Shown here one piece after another: positions 17,591 to 26,056 of a DNA stretch of 48,640 nt. Position 1 is the first letter of the stretch, and each line of letters begins with the position of its first letter. The DNA comes from Hydrogenimonas thermophila. GTDB lineage: Bacteria > Campylobacterota > Campylobacteria > Campylobacterales > Hydrogenimonadaceae. The translations under genes were made by a program, and so were the position numbers. Where the stretch lies: assembly GCF_900115615.1 (NCBI RefSeq), contig NZ_FOXB01000014.1, positions 1-48,640 on the forward strand, in the 5' to 3' direction. The notes beneath the pieces were generated by a model that ran no database searches, was not told the origin of the DNA, and saw nothing but the letters and a program-made list of their open reading frames with translations.

Positions 17591-18346
17591 TTGAAACTAA
17601 ATACAATAACTGTGTTATTAACACTACTTGCATCTTTGTTACAAGCAAAGCCATCTTGTTATGATATTAATCTACCAGATATATCATCAAAACAAATAGA
17701 GTTATTACGTAATATTGATAACTTGAATATACCTGATAAATATATAAAAAAGATTCAACAGAGAAATCTGATTTTTGCAAAGGCACTACAAAAAAATTAT
17801 ATGCTTGATGCAAACGACAAAGCATATTTGAAACTAAAACTTACAGAGGCTATGGCTAAACTATATATTAAAAAGAGAAGTAGCGAGTTTGAACCTACAG
17901 AAGATGATATTAAATCTTTTTACATTGATCATAAAGATGAGTTTAAACCATCTTTAGAAGCAAATCTTTCAATTATGGTCATACCATCTTTAACTTTTGC
18001 AGACAGTATAGAAAGAGAGTTAAAAGAGAATATAGAAAACTTTGAAAAACTTGCAAAAAAATACTCAATAGATGATTCAGCTCAAATAGGTGGCTACATT
18101 GGTTACACTAAACTCGACAAATTTCCATACTCTTTACGTAATTGGATAGAAACAGCACAAAAAAATGGGGTATCTGAACCAATTAAAGCAGGAGATTACT
18201 GGTTTATCTTAAAACTTGATGGTAAAAGAGTCTCTTCTACAGAGTATAAAGATCTAAAACCTGCTATTAAAAAACTTCTTAAAAAACTAGTAAAAAGAGA
18301 AAAAATGTTAGAAGAAGAAAAATGTTTAAAGAGGTCTATTTTATGA
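17591..18346 (+). CDS. Periplasmic PpiC/SurA-type peptidyl-prolyl isomerase
   Basis: The 251-residue product has a signal peptide (cut near LLQA/KP), a short N-terminal helical region and a parvulin-type rotamase domain at about 100-215: a helix preceding EFKPSLEANLSIMVIPS, FEKLAKKYSIDDSAQIGGYIGY, WIETAQKNGVSEPIKAG and YWFILKLDGKR. The order fits the PpiC_2/SurA family, which assists folding of outer-membrane and exported proteins. Translation most likely starts at TTG 17591, because AAGGA lies 5 nt upstream and the signal peptide begins directly there. The 3' end overlaps the next gene by 4 nt (ATGA). It probably helps fold the exported proteins of this cluster. Confidence 0.8.
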   Translation: MKLNTITVLLTLLASLLQAKPSCYDINLPDISSKQIELLRNIDNLNIPDKYIKKIQQRNLIFAKALQKNYMLDANDKAYLKLKLTEAMAKLYIKKRSSEFEPTEDDIKSFYIDHKDEFKPSLEANLSIMVIPSLTFADSIERELKENIENFEKLAKKYSIDDSAQIGGYIGYTKLDKFPYSLRNWIETAQKNGVSEPIKAGDYWFILKLDGKRVSSTEYKDLKPAIKKLLKKLVKREKMLEEEKCLKRSIL

Positions 18347-18735
18347 AAATATTAATAATAGTTTTTTTGTTTGTTCAAATGCTTTTTGCTGTAGAGTTTG
18401 ATTTTAAAGTACCTTTGGAGTCTAGCCTTCAAGAGTCATTTAAAAGATACTGGAGTCTAAAAGAGAGTGAAAGTTATGATCTAAAAACTCTTTACAAAAT
18501 GGAACTGCCATATTTACGATACCTCAACCCAATAAAAAAATATAAACTATTTGTACCACCTCTTGAAATTAAAAAGGTAGAAGTTACAAAAATCTTTAAA
18601 AACAGAGGCGACAAGGTTGAGCTTGGAGCCTGGCTCTATAACTTTGATGAAGAAAAGAGTTACTTTCATGATATTTGGGTTAAAATGGATGATAAATGGT
18701 ATCACCGTTTTATAGACAAAATTCTTCCTTTTTAA
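18343..18735 (+). CDS. Small exported protein of unknown function
   Basis: The 130-residue product starts MKILIIVFLFVQMLFAVEFD, a short signal peptide cut near FA/VE. The mature part is basic and aromatic (SFKRYWSLKESESYDLKTLYKMELPY in two parts, KYKLFVPPLE, DDKWYHRFIDKILPF) and reads as a small alpha+beta domain, perhaps NTF2-like, though I cannot confirm this. The ATG overlaps the PpiC stop (ATGA), and GAGG lies 9-10 nt upstream, so it is translationally coupled to the isomerase. An in-frame ATG at 18322 would precede the signal peptide with extra residues and is less likely. Confidence 0.65.
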   Translation: MKILIIVFLFVQMLFAVEFDFKVPLESSLQESFKRYWSLKESESYDLKTLYKMELPYLRYLNPIKKYKLFVPPLEIKKVEVTKIFKNRGDKVELGAWLYNFDEEKSYFHDIWVKMDDKWYHRFIDKILPF

Positions 18736-18775
18736 AACTTGAAACAAAATAGTGCAAAGATTAGTCTAGTTTAGA

Positions 18776-18781
18776 TATAAT
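18776..18781 (+). promoter_or_regulatory. -10 box upstream of rimO
   Basis: GATATAAT sits 46 nt before the rimO ATG, after the end of the exported-protein operon. No clear -35 hexamer is present, which is normal for Campylobacterota promoters. Confidence 0.5.
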
Positions 18782-18827
18782 CACCTAAAATTTTTTTGTA
18801 AAAAGTTTCAAGATAATGGAAGATTTA

Positions 18828-20144
18828 ATGAATAAAAAACTACACGTAGTTTCGCTAGGCTGTACAAAAAATCTTGTTGATACTGAAGTAATGCTTGGTC
18901 GTTTGAAAAATTTTGAGATGACAGATTCCCCTGATGAAGCTGATGTCATAATAGTAAATACCTGTGGATTTATAGATGCGGCAAAAGAGGAGAGTATTCA
19001 AACTGTTTTAAATCTGCATGAGGCACGAAAAGAGGACTCTGTTCTTGTTATGGCAGGCTGTTTAAGTGAACGCTATAAGCAAGAGTTGCAAAAAGAGATG
19101 CCTGAAGTTGACATTTTTACAGGCGTGGGGGATTATGACAAAATAGATGAGCTTATTGCAAAACGAAAAAGCCATTTTACCCCTCATGTCTTTTTGGCAG
19201 ATGAAAATCATGAACGGATTGTTACAGGCTCAACTTCTCATGCATACGTTAAACTGGCTGAAGGATGTAATCAAACTTGTAGTTTCTGTGCCATTCCAAG
19301 TTTCAAAGGAAAGCTTCACTCAAGAACACTAGAGAGTGTTGTTAAAGAGGTAAAAAGACTTGTAAATCAAGGATTTTACGATTTTAGCTTTATATCTCAA
19401 GACTCCAGCAGTTACTTAAGAGATCTTGGAAAAAATGATGGCTTGATTGATCTAATAAAAGCTATTGAAGAGATTGACGGCGTAAAGAGTGCCAGAATTT
19501 TATACCTCTACCCTAGCACTACATCTATGGAATTAATTGAAACTATAGCTGTATCTAAAATCTTTCAAAACTACTTTGATATGCCAATACAACACATAAA
19601 TCATAGAGTACTTAAAGCAATGAAGCGCGGAATTGGCAGTGATAAAATTAAAATACTTCTTAATGCTATGAAAGCTGTACCAAACAGTTTCGTGCGTACC
19701 AGTGTCATTGTCGGTTTTCCTACTGAGACACAAGAGGAGTTTGAAGATCTTTGCAATTACATTGAAGAGTTTGCTTTTGATCGTGTTAATATTTTTGAAT
19801 ATTCAGATGAAGAGGGAACATCTGCATATGAACTGCATCCAAAAATAGATGAAGAAACCATACATAAAAGAGCTGAAAAACTTGGTGAAATTGTAGAAGA
19901 AACTACTAAAAACTCTCTCAATAAAATGGTAGGAAAAACTTTGGAAATGATTGTTGAAGGTCCAAGTGAAGAGCATGAGTATCTGCTTGCTGCTAGACCT
20001 TTGCTTTGGGCACCAGAGATAGATGGAACTGTTTTAATAAATGACAGTGAAGTTGAAGGTGTAGAATTTGGTAAAACCTACCAGGTTTTAGTTACAGAGT
20101 CTGCAGGAAATCAATTAATTGGAAAAATTATAAATGCTTCTTGA
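18828..20144 (+). CDS. rimO: RimO, ribosomal protein S12 methylthiotransferase
   Basis: The product begins MNKKLHVVSLGCTKNLVDTE, the UPF0004/MTTase N-terminal motif with the first cluster cysteine; further cysteines occur in VNTCGF and AGCLSE. The radical-SAM motif is C-NQT-C-SF-C within AEGCNQTCSFCAIPSFKGK, followed by a TIM-barrel segment and a C-terminal TRAM domain (about 370-438). The SLGCTKNLVDTE start and CAIPSFKG favour RimO over MiaB. It methylthiolates an Asp of ribosomal protein S12. GGAAG just upstream favours the ATG at 18828 over that at 18816. The 3' end overlaps tilS by 11 nt. Confidence 0.93.
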   Translation: MNKKLHVVSLGCTKNLVDTEVMLGRLKNFEMTDSPDEADVIIVNTCGFIDAAKEESIQTVLNLHEARKEDSVLVMAGCLSERYKQELQKEMPEVDIFTGVGDYDKIDELIAKRKSHFTPHVFLADENHERIVTGSTSHAYVKLAEGCNQTCSFCAIPSFKGKLHSRTLESVVKEVKRLVNQGFYDFSFISQDSSSYLRDLGKNDGLIDLIKAIEEIDGVKSARILYLYPSTTSMELIETIAVSKIFQNYFDMPIQHINHRVLKAMKRGIGSDKIKILLNAMKAVPNSFVRTSVIVGFPTETQEEFEDLCNYIEEFAFDRVNIFEYSDEEGTSAYELHPKIDEETIHKRAEKLGEIVEETTKNSLNKMVGKTLEMIVEGPSEEHEYLLAARPLLWAPEIDGTVLINDSEVEGVEFGKTYQVLVTESAGNQLIGKIINAS

Positions 20145-21147
20145 GCCTTCGAGCTTAAAGATTTTAAAAAACAGAAAAAATCTTCTTGCCTTTTCGGCAG
20201 GAGTTGACTCTACTGCACTCTACCACCTTCTTAAAGAGGAAAATATAGATTTTGATATTGCAATAGTAAACTACAAAGTTAGAGAGCAAAGCGAAAAAGA
20301 GGTAGAGTATGCACTTCAACTTGCAAATAGTGATAACAGAAAGTGTCATCTTCTTGAAATAGAGTTAAGCGGTAAAAACTTTGAGTACAATGCACGAAAT
20401 ATACGCTATAAATTTTTTGAAGAGTTAATAGAAAAGTATAACTACAACAATCTAATTACAGCTCATCAACTTGATGATATGCTTGAGTGGAGTTTAATGC
20501 AACTTTGTAAAGGTTGTGGCTTAGCAGAGCTTATTGGAATGCAGCCAATAGAATCTAGAGAGAGTTACAACATAGTTAGACCTCTTCTTTTCACTCCCAA
20601 AAAGAGTCTGCTTGAGCTTTTAGAGACAAAAAAGATAAAATACTTTTTAGATCATACAAACCAATCTGACTCTTTTAAAAGAAACCGTTTCAGAAAATAT
20701 GCTGCATCATTTTTAATGGAAGAGTCAAGCAGTGGAATTGCTAAAAGCTTTAAAATTTTGCTACAAGAAAAAGCAAACTGTTTTCCACCTCCGTACATCT
20801 ACTTTCAAAGTAAAAAGTTTTACTGTATTAAAACACCAACTGATGATAAACTTTTAATACACCATATTGATACTCTGCTAAAAAAGGAAGGGTATATAGC
20901 CAGCAGTGCTCAACGTGAACATATTTTAAATAGTCGCAGCGCTGTTATTGGGGGAGAGTGGTGCATAGAGATAAATGACAAACTTACATATATATCTGCA
21001 TATATTAAACCAGGAAAAATAAAAATGCCTAAATGGTTTAAAGAGCGTTGCAGAGAACTTAAAATAGGTTCTAAAGTTAGACCCTATCTATTTGACTCTG
21101 TCAATTTTGAAGAATTATTTTCACTACTTGAAATAGAAACTTTTTGA
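20134..21147 (+). CDS. tilS: TilS, tRNA(Ile)-lysidine synthase
   Basis: The 337-residue product has the N-type ATP-pyrophosphatase P-loop LLAFSAGVDSTALYHLL (SAGVDS in place of SGGxDS), ITAHQLDDMLEW with the second conserved motif, and NRFRKYAASF typical of TilS. It converts the wobble C34 of the minor tRNA-Ile to lysidine so that it reads AUA. The protein is shorter than E. coli TilS and lacks much of the C-terminal domains, as is common in this phylum. The ATG lies inside the rimO end. At its 3' end it overlaps the convergent PilO-like gene by 64 nt. Confidence 0.9.
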   Translation: MLLEPSSLKILKNRKNLLAFSAGVDSTALYHLLKEENIDFDIAIVNYKVREQSEKEVEYALQLANSDNRKCHLLEIELSGKNFEYNARNIRYKFFEELIEKYNYNNLITAHQLDDMLEWSLMQLCKGCGLAELIGMQPIESRESYNIVRPLLFTPKKSLLELLETKKIKYFLDHTNQSDSFKRNRFRKYAASFLMEESSSGIAKSFKILLQEKANCFPPPYIYFQSKKFYCIKTPTDDKLLIHHIDTLLKKEGYIASSAQREHILNSRSAVIGGEWCIEINDKLTYISAYIKPGKIKMPKWFKERCRELKIGSKVRPYLFDSVNFEELFSLLEIETF

Positions 21148-21668
21148 TCTCTTCTCTTTTCCTGAAAGACTTTAATACGAAAAACTCCACTTATAAAATC
21201 GCCATTTGAGTAAAATGATATAGGAAAATCTGCCTGAATTGCAAATGGCATAAGAGGAAGTGCTTCCATAAAGCGATAAAAATTTTCAGGAGAAGACATC
21301 TGTGTAGTAGCATCAAGTTCATATATTTTAAATTTAGTATCACTTAAATTATTATCTACAAGTTTTAGTTCTGTTCTTATGAAAAATCTATTTGCTTTTT
21401 CAAGAAAAACATTTTTATCCCAATCTTTTTCAAATGTCTCTATTATTTTTCTATTTTTATGTTGTAAAGATTTGAGTTTATCATAAAAAGACTCATGCTC
21501 ATTTTTAATCATTTCATACTCATTTTGTACCGTATGGTACACTTTACTTTTTGATTTATACTGTTTAATAGAAGGAATAACTATACCAAAAATTAGTATG
21601 AAGAGTATAATCAAATATATCAATATTAATACAAGCATACGTATTAAACGAATCTCTTTAAAGTTCAC
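21084..21668 (-). CDS. PilO-like inner-membrane protein
   Basis: The 194-residue product has one N-terminal membrane helix (about 10-32: MLVLILIYLIILFILIFGIV), a coiled-coil segment (HTVQNEYEMIKNEHESFYDKL in parts) and a periplasmic alpha+beta domain (FYRFMEALPLMPFAIQADFP, NGDFISGVFRIKVF). This is the PilO/GspM topology. It starts at a GTG overlapping the PilN-like stop (GTGA). It would form the alignment subcomplex of a type IV pilus or type II-like DNA-uptake machine with the two genes upstream. The last 64 nt overlap antisense the end of tilS. Similarity is structural rather than strong in sequence. Confidence 0.6.
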   Translation of the reverse strand: MNFKEIRLIRMLVLILIYLIILFILIFGIVIPSIKQYKSKSKVYHTVQNEYEMIKNEHESFYDKLKSLQHKNRKIIETFEKDWDKNVFLEKANRFFIRTELKLVDNNLSDTKFKIYELDATTQMSSPENFYRFMEALPLMPFAIQADFPISFYSNGDFISGVFRIKVFQEKRRDQKVSISSSENNSSKLTESNR

Positions 21669-22192
21669 TCATCAACTCCATTCCCGGTATCTATGCCACC
21701 TTCATTGATTGACACAAAACGATACCATCCATTTTTAAGAGGGTAAAATGTAGTATTATTTCTATGAAAAACTGATTTTAGTGGAGCCTGAAGAAGATAG
21801 TTATATACATCTTTTGAAGGAGTAACACCATATAAAACTAATCCATCTTTATTTAAAATTGCTTTTGTTAAAGTTATCTGATCCGGTACTAAATCAAATA
21901 GATTTTGAATACTCTCTTTTAAAAGTGTATTGCGTGTTTGAATTGATTCAAATTTCTGTACTAAAAACTCTATTCTCTTAATTTCATTTTTATAAGTACG
22001 GTTTTCATTTTGAAATTTAGCGATCTCTTTTCTCATCAATTCTGTATCATCAATAAAATTATTCTTTTTAAGTATAATGAATATTGCAAATCCAACTGTT
22101 AAAATAATTGTAACCAAGAAAAAAACTAAAATTATTTTAGTATCTGAATCTATAGAATTTTTTGGTTTTGGACGTATAAAACTATATCTCAT
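21665..22192 (-). CDS. PilN-like inner-membrane protein
   Basis: The 175-residue product has a basic cytoplasmic N-terminus (MRYSFIRPKPKNS), one membrane helix at about 24-45, a long coiled coil (ELMRKEIAKFQNENRTYKNE onward) and a small C-terminal domain containing DLVPDQITLTKAILNKDGLV and GVTPSKDVYNYLLQ. The motif (LVP-x-x-(I)TLT / L-x-G-x-(S/T)PS) is the PilN/GspL ferredoxin-like signature. AGGG precedes the ATG. It overlaps the PilO-like gene by 4 nt and follows a PilM-like gene by 40 bp. Confidence 0.65.
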   Translation of the reverse strand: MRYSFIRPKPKNSIDSDTKIILVFFLVTIILTVGFAIFIILKKNNFIDDTELMRKEIAKFQNENRTYKNEIKRIEFLVQKFESIQTRNTLLKESIQNLFDLVPDQITLTKAILNKDGLVLYGVTPSKDVYNYLLQAPLKSVFHRNNTTFYPLKNGWYRFVSINEGGIDTGNGVDE

Positions 22193-22232
22193 TTAACCCT
22201 CTTTAAATAGCAAAATAGAAATTCTTCTAGAA

Positions 22233-23198
22233 TCATTTCTTGCTCTCAAAATCTTTAATTACCAATTTACTCATAGACTCAATAGGGTCAAAAGTTTGTA
22301 AAGAACAACTCATAAAGAGTTCATCTTCAATATAACGCACAATATCTTTACCTATTTGAGCATCAATGTCATATATAGCAATTGCTTCTAAAAAATCATG
22401 TTTATAGAGGTCATTATGATAAAAGTTTTCAATAGAAGATTTTAATCTGTCAAAGAAATCAAGATCATACTCTAAAAGTTCCAGTTCAGCCTCTTCATCT
22501 GTGTCAAGATTTTCAGACGTTATATCTTCTTTAAAATCATCTAATGTATCAACTTCACTTATTGGCTCTATATCTGTTTCCATACTATCTAGATCAAATG
22601 CCAAACCTATGTCGTCATCTTCTTCACTCTCTAACATATCATCATCTAATGATGCCTCTGAAACTGTCATAACTTGAGAAAACCATAAACCCTCTTTTGA
22701 AAATACAGCTACGTATAAAACTCCTTTTTGGTGCAAAACAGTCAATATAGGTGTATTTGTCAAATTTGGTTTTACTTTATCATATAGCATTACAAATGGA
22801 GAAAATAGAAAGTCCAAAGTAAGAGATTTATACTTATTTTCAAACCATTTCATTTCAACTAAAGAGACATAAGCCAACCAACTATCTTCTATACAAATGG
22901 TATGTACAAGTGAACTTTTTATATCAAATTTTTCAAGATCTTGTTTAGAACAGCCTGAAATAGCTCCTTGATTTGCTGTATCTAACATTGTGGCAAGGTA
23001 AGTTTTAGGGTAAGTTTGCAAAATCTCTTTATACCACTCTACAAGCTTATGTTCGCGCTTTTTGCCTTCAAACGTTTGTCGTACCTCAATAGATACACCA
23101 TCTTTTTCAATATATCCGAAAGCTGCTTCTATAGTCTCTTCGTTTAAATAAAAAAGAAGTAAAGTTTTTGGCCACCAATAGCGCTGTAGTTTTCCCAC
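22233..23198 (-). CDS. PilM-position protein, conserved in Campylobacterota
   Basis: The 321-residue product has no signal peptide. Residues 1-180 alternate strands and helices as in an actin-like PilM/GspL cytoplasmic fold (LLLFYLNEETIEAAFGYIEKD, TPILTVLHQKGVLYVAVFSK), but the ATPase phosphate loops are not recognisable. A very acidic, probably disordered linker (about 190-245, ESEEDDDIGL, DTDEEAELELLEYD) precedes a helical C-terminal segment. The place upstream of PilN- and PilO-like genes suggests the PilM role. Start is GTG 23198 with AAGGG 6 nt upstream. From memory this corresponds to one of the hypothetical genes between the acyltransferase and thiC in C. jejuni. Function not proven. 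Confidence 0.55.
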   Translation of the reverse strand: MGKLQRYWWPKTLLLFYLNEETIEAAFGYIEKDGVSIEVRQTFEGKKREHKLVEWYKEILQTYPKTYLATMLDTANQGAISGCSKQDLEKFDIKSSLVHTICIEDSWLAYVSLVEMKWFENKYKSLTLDFLFSPFVMLYDKVKPNLTNTPILTVLHQKGVLYVAVFSKEGLWFSQVMTVSEASLDDDMLESEEDDDIGLAFDLDSMETDIEPISEVDTLDDFKEDITSENLDTDEEAELELLEYDLDFFDRLKSSIENFYHNDLYKHDFLEAIAIYDIDAQIGKDIVRYIEDELFMSCSLQTFDPIESMSKLVIKDFESKK

Positions 23199-23233
23199 AC
23201 CTTGCCCTTGTTTTAAGTTATGTTTATCTTAAA

Positions 23234-23710
23234 CTATTTTTGCTTAATTTGGCTTTTTCCATATAATGATTCATACAGTCTCTTAAATTTTTCATATACC
23301 TCTTTAGCTTTTTCTATTAACTCTGACTCTGTTAACTTAGAAGAAGGCAAAGATGAATATTTGTCTATCATAACTTCACACATCATCTTAATTCTTATTT
23401 TATCAGACTGCTGAATAGGTGGATTATTGGCAATTGATTCAATCTGTTCCAAATAAGCCTTACCCTCTTTTATATAATCGACAAATTCGCGCGCTATTTC
23501 AGTCTGTCTCATAACTGTTAATGCAACACGGTTATAAGGATCAAGCTTATATGCCTCTTTTGCCAAAATTAATGCTTGTTCATACTCTCCTGACATGTAG
23601 TACCACTTTGCTTTAAATGCTTTTTCGTAAGATGGATTTGTTAAGGCAAAAAGAACCATTAATAGCAAAAGAAGAATAGAGAGTGCCAAAAAAAGTAGTT
23701 TAGACTGCAT
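23234..23710 (-). CDS. Membrane-anchored TPR-like protein
   Basis: The 158-residue product starts [20 protein letters not shown], a single membrane anchor or uncleaved signal, then a TPR-like hairpin: AFKAKWYYMSGEYEQALILA followed by KEAYKLDPYNRVAL (canonical A-E-LDPxN pattern). The rest is helical. The ATG at 23710 overlaps the acyltransferase stop by 11 nt; a longer form from 23749 would bury the anchor. It lies just before the PilM/N/O-like genes and may act with them (inference). Confidence 0.65.
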   Translation of the reverse strand: MQSKLLFLALSILLLLLMVLFALTNPSYEKAFKAKWYYMSGEYEQALILAKEAYKLDPYNRVALTVMRQTEIAREFVDYIKEGKAYLEQIESIANNPPIQQSDKIRIKMMCEVMIDKYSSLPSSKLTESELIEKAKEVYEKFKRLYESLYGKSQIKQK

Positions 23711-24326
23711 ATTTAAGCATCCTCTCTTTAAGATATAATTTTGCTTCATCTTTTGTCATATCATTTATATAAATAGGTTCAGATATATAAAAATCGATTG
23801 TTCCAAAAGGCTTTGGTACTGTGAACTTATCCCAGCTTGAAGCTTGCCAATACTTTTCAGGATGACAATTTACAATTACTATAGGAATTTTTGCTTTTTG
23901 TGCAATAACAACAGCACCATCAGAAACAGAGTGTCTTGGTCCTTTTGGACCGTCCGGAGTAATAGCAACATGCTCTCCAAACTCTTTAACCGATTTTATA
24001 GCAGAAATAAGAGCTTTTACAGCACCTTTGCGAGATGAACCCCTTATAGTCTTTATACCCATAAGTTTAGTTACTCTAGCTATAATCTCACCATCAAAAT
24101 GATCACTTATCATTACATTTAATTTTCTTGACGTATCCAATTTTGCATATATAAATGGAGCGAGAAGAAGTTCACCATGCCAAAAGAGGATTACTACAGG
24201 AGAGTCAGGAAACTTTCCATTAAAGTTCCATCTCTTTTTAGATGTAATAAATAAAAACCACATAAAGGACCATATAAGAGGAGGAAGTATCCAGAGCCCA
24301 AGGGCTCTAGCAAATTTTTTACGCAA
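23700..24326 (-). CDS. DUF374-family lysophospholipid acyltransferase-like protein
   Basis: The 208-residue protein has an N-terminal membrane helix ([19 protein letters not shown]) and the DUF374 motif set: [45 protein letters not shown], and [18 protein letters not shown]. These match PlsC-related enzymes of lipid or lipooligosaccharide assembly that use HGE instead of the HX4D box. A TTG start at 24326 with GGAG 6 nt upstream, inside the miaB end, is supported. It continues the miaB operon. Confidence 0.85.
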   Translation of the reverse strand: MRKKFARALGLWILPPLIWSFMWFLFITSKKRWNFNGKFPDSPVVILFWHGELLLAPFIYAKLDTSRKLNVMISDHFDGEIIARVTKLMGIKTIRGSSRKGAVKALISAIKSVKEFGEHVAITPDGPKGPRHSVSDGAVVIAQKAKIPIVIVNCHPEKYWQASSWDKFTVPKPFGTIDFYISEPIYINDMTKDEAKLYLKERMLKYAV

Positions 24327-25620
24327 TCACAACTCCAAAGTTAGACAGACGACCAGCATCAGTAATTTTAACAGTAACTATTTTGCCTAAAAGTTCTTCA
24401 CTTCCATCAACTTGAACCATAACATTATTATCACTTCGTCCTGCTACTTTTCCACCTGGTCTTAACTCTTCAAAATATACATCTACGACTTTACCAACTC
24501 TTTCACTTTTCATCTCATCAAGAATCTCATTATGGCGTGACTGAAGTCGTGTTAAACGTTGTGAGCCTATTTCATCAGGTATCTGATCTTCATAATCTTT
24601 TGCAGGAGTCAAAGGTCTTGGAGAGTATTTAAAGCTAAAGATTTGCTCAAACCTAACCTTTTCAATAACATCCATTGTATCTTCAAAATCCTCTTCACTC
24701 TCTCCTGGAAAGGCTACAATGATGTCGGTGCTGATCGAAACGTCAGGAACCATTTGGCGAAGTTTTAGTGCTCTGTCAAGAAACCACTCTTTTGTATAAC
24801 CCCGTTTCATAGCCTTTAAAATTTTTGTCGAACCACTCTGTAAAGGCATATGCATAGATTTACAAATCTTTGGATTATTTGCAAACTCTTCTAAAAACTC
24901 ATCATCCATATGAAGAGGATGCGGTGATGTAAAGCGTATACGCTCAACACCATCAACTTCACTGACCAATCGAAGCAAATTAGTAAAATTCATCTTTGGA
25001 TGTTCACCACTGAAACGGCGACCGTAATTGTTTACATTTTGCCCTAAAAGGAATATCTCTTTAGCTCCAGTTTTGGCAGCTTTTTCAACCTCTTTTACAA
25101 TCAAATCAGATGGAATTGAAACCTCTTCACCACGAGTATGAGGAACAATGCAGAAAGTACACTGTTTATCGCATCCTATAGAGATATTCACGTATGCTTT
25201 GTATGGTGAGCTTCTAAAATCACCAAATGCATACTGACTCTCATCATAATCAATATCGACTTCAACAGCTTTAGGTTTATGCAACACCTCTGTTATTTTG
25301 CTGACATTTCTTGCACCAAGTACAAAGTCTACAAATGGTGCTTTTTTAATGATCTCTTCACCAAGATGACTTGCAGTACAACCGCATACGCCTATTTTTG
25401 CACCATCTTTTTTTCGCTTGTTGAAAACTCCTATCTCACTAAAAAGCTTATGTACAGGTTTTTCTCTTACGCTACAGGTATTGATCAAGATAAGATCTGC
25501 TTCTTCAAGCGTTTCAGTCTGTTCATAACCCTCTTTGTAACTTAGCTCTGCAATCATATGTTCACTGTCACGAACATTCATCGCACAGCCGAGTGTTTCA
25601 ATGTAAAATTTTTTTGCCAT
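24319..25620 (-). CDS. miaB: MiaB, tRNA-2-methylthio-N6-dimethylallyladenosine synthase
   Basis: The 433-residue product begins [20 protein letters not shown], the MiaB N-terminal motif, with further cluster cysteines in INTCSVREK and GVCGCTAS. The radical-SAM motif is [17 protein letters not shown], followed by the SAM barrel and a TRAM domain at about 370-432. CSVREK and the IVPHTRGEE string identify MiaB rather than RimO. It methylthiolates A37 in tRNAs reading U-starting codons. The gene sits between an HP0268-like gene and a DUF374 gene, an order I recall as conserved in C. jejuni and H. pylori. Confidence 0.95.
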   Translation of the reverse strand: MAKKFYIETLGCAMNVRDSEHMIAELSYKEGYEQTETLEEADLILINTCSVREKPVHKLFSEIGVFNKRKKDGAKIGVCGCTASHLGEEIIKKAPFVDFVLGARNVSKITEVLHKPKAVEVDIDYDESQYAFGDFRSSPYKAYVNISIGCDKQCTFCIVPHTRGEEVSIPSDLIVKEVEKAAKTGAKEIFLLGQNVNNYGRRFSGEHPKMNFTNLLRLVSEVDGVERIRFTSPHPLHMDDEFLEEFANNPKICKSMHMPLQSGSTKILKAMKRGYTKEWFLDRALKLRQMVPDVSISTDIIVAFPGESEEDFEDTMDVIEKVRFEQIFSFKYSPRPLTPAKDYEDQIPDEIGSQRLTRLQSRHNEILDEMKSERVGKVVDVYFEELRPGGKVAGRSDNNVMVQVDGSEELLGKIVTVKITDAGRLSNFGVVIA

Positions 25621-25634
25621 ATTAGATACCCTGC

Positions 25635-25880
25635 TTATGACAGGATATGAGCCTCATAAAGATAATCATTCTCATCAAGACCGTAGCGAACCTCTTTGAA
25701 GTAGACACTTAAACCTTTGCTTTCAAAGTACTCTACCATCTCCATTAGATCTTTGTGTGAATTTTCACGATCAAAATAGAATATTTTTTGCCCCTCTTTT
25801 TCAATCTCTTTTTCAATCTTTTCAAGACTAATTGTTTTAGGTTTTGCATTTAGTTCTGTTCGTACAGCTTTTAATTCCAT
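25635..25880 (-). CDS. HP0268-family small protein
   Basis: The 81-residue product ([20 protein letters not shown] start; central [23 protein letters not shown]-terminal [13 protein letters not shown]) matches the HP0268 family specific to Campylobacterota. The H. pylori member is reported to have nicking endonuclease and RNase activity with a SMR-like fold. It is the first gene before miaB on the minus strand and divergent from nusA, the same neighbourhood as in H. pylori and Campylobacter by my recollection. Confidence 0.8.
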   Translation of the reverse strand: MELKAVRTELNAKPKTISLEKIEKEIEKEGQKIFYFDRENSHKDLMEMVEYFESKGLSVYFKEVRYGLDENDYLYEAHILS

Positions 25881-25973
25881 AGACTCTTCCTCATTTTTAT
25901 GTGCATATTATTGATTTCTTAATTGTATCAAAACAAAAGTAAAGCTTTTATAAATGTTAAAGATTGCTTTCAG

Positions 25974-25979
25974 TATAAT
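25974..25979 (+). promoter_or_regulatory. -10 box upstream of nusA
   Basis: TATAAT occurs 78 nt before the nusA ATG in the divergent gap 25881-26056. No strong -35 hexamer is visible at 17 nt; a T-rich stretch is present instead, as usual in this phylum. Confidence 0.5.
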
Positions 25980-26056
25980 TAAGCCTCTAGTCAGTCTGCA
26001 TAACTCTACTGCAACATTAAAAATCACCGAAAATTATAGAAGGAATTGTTAAAGAT

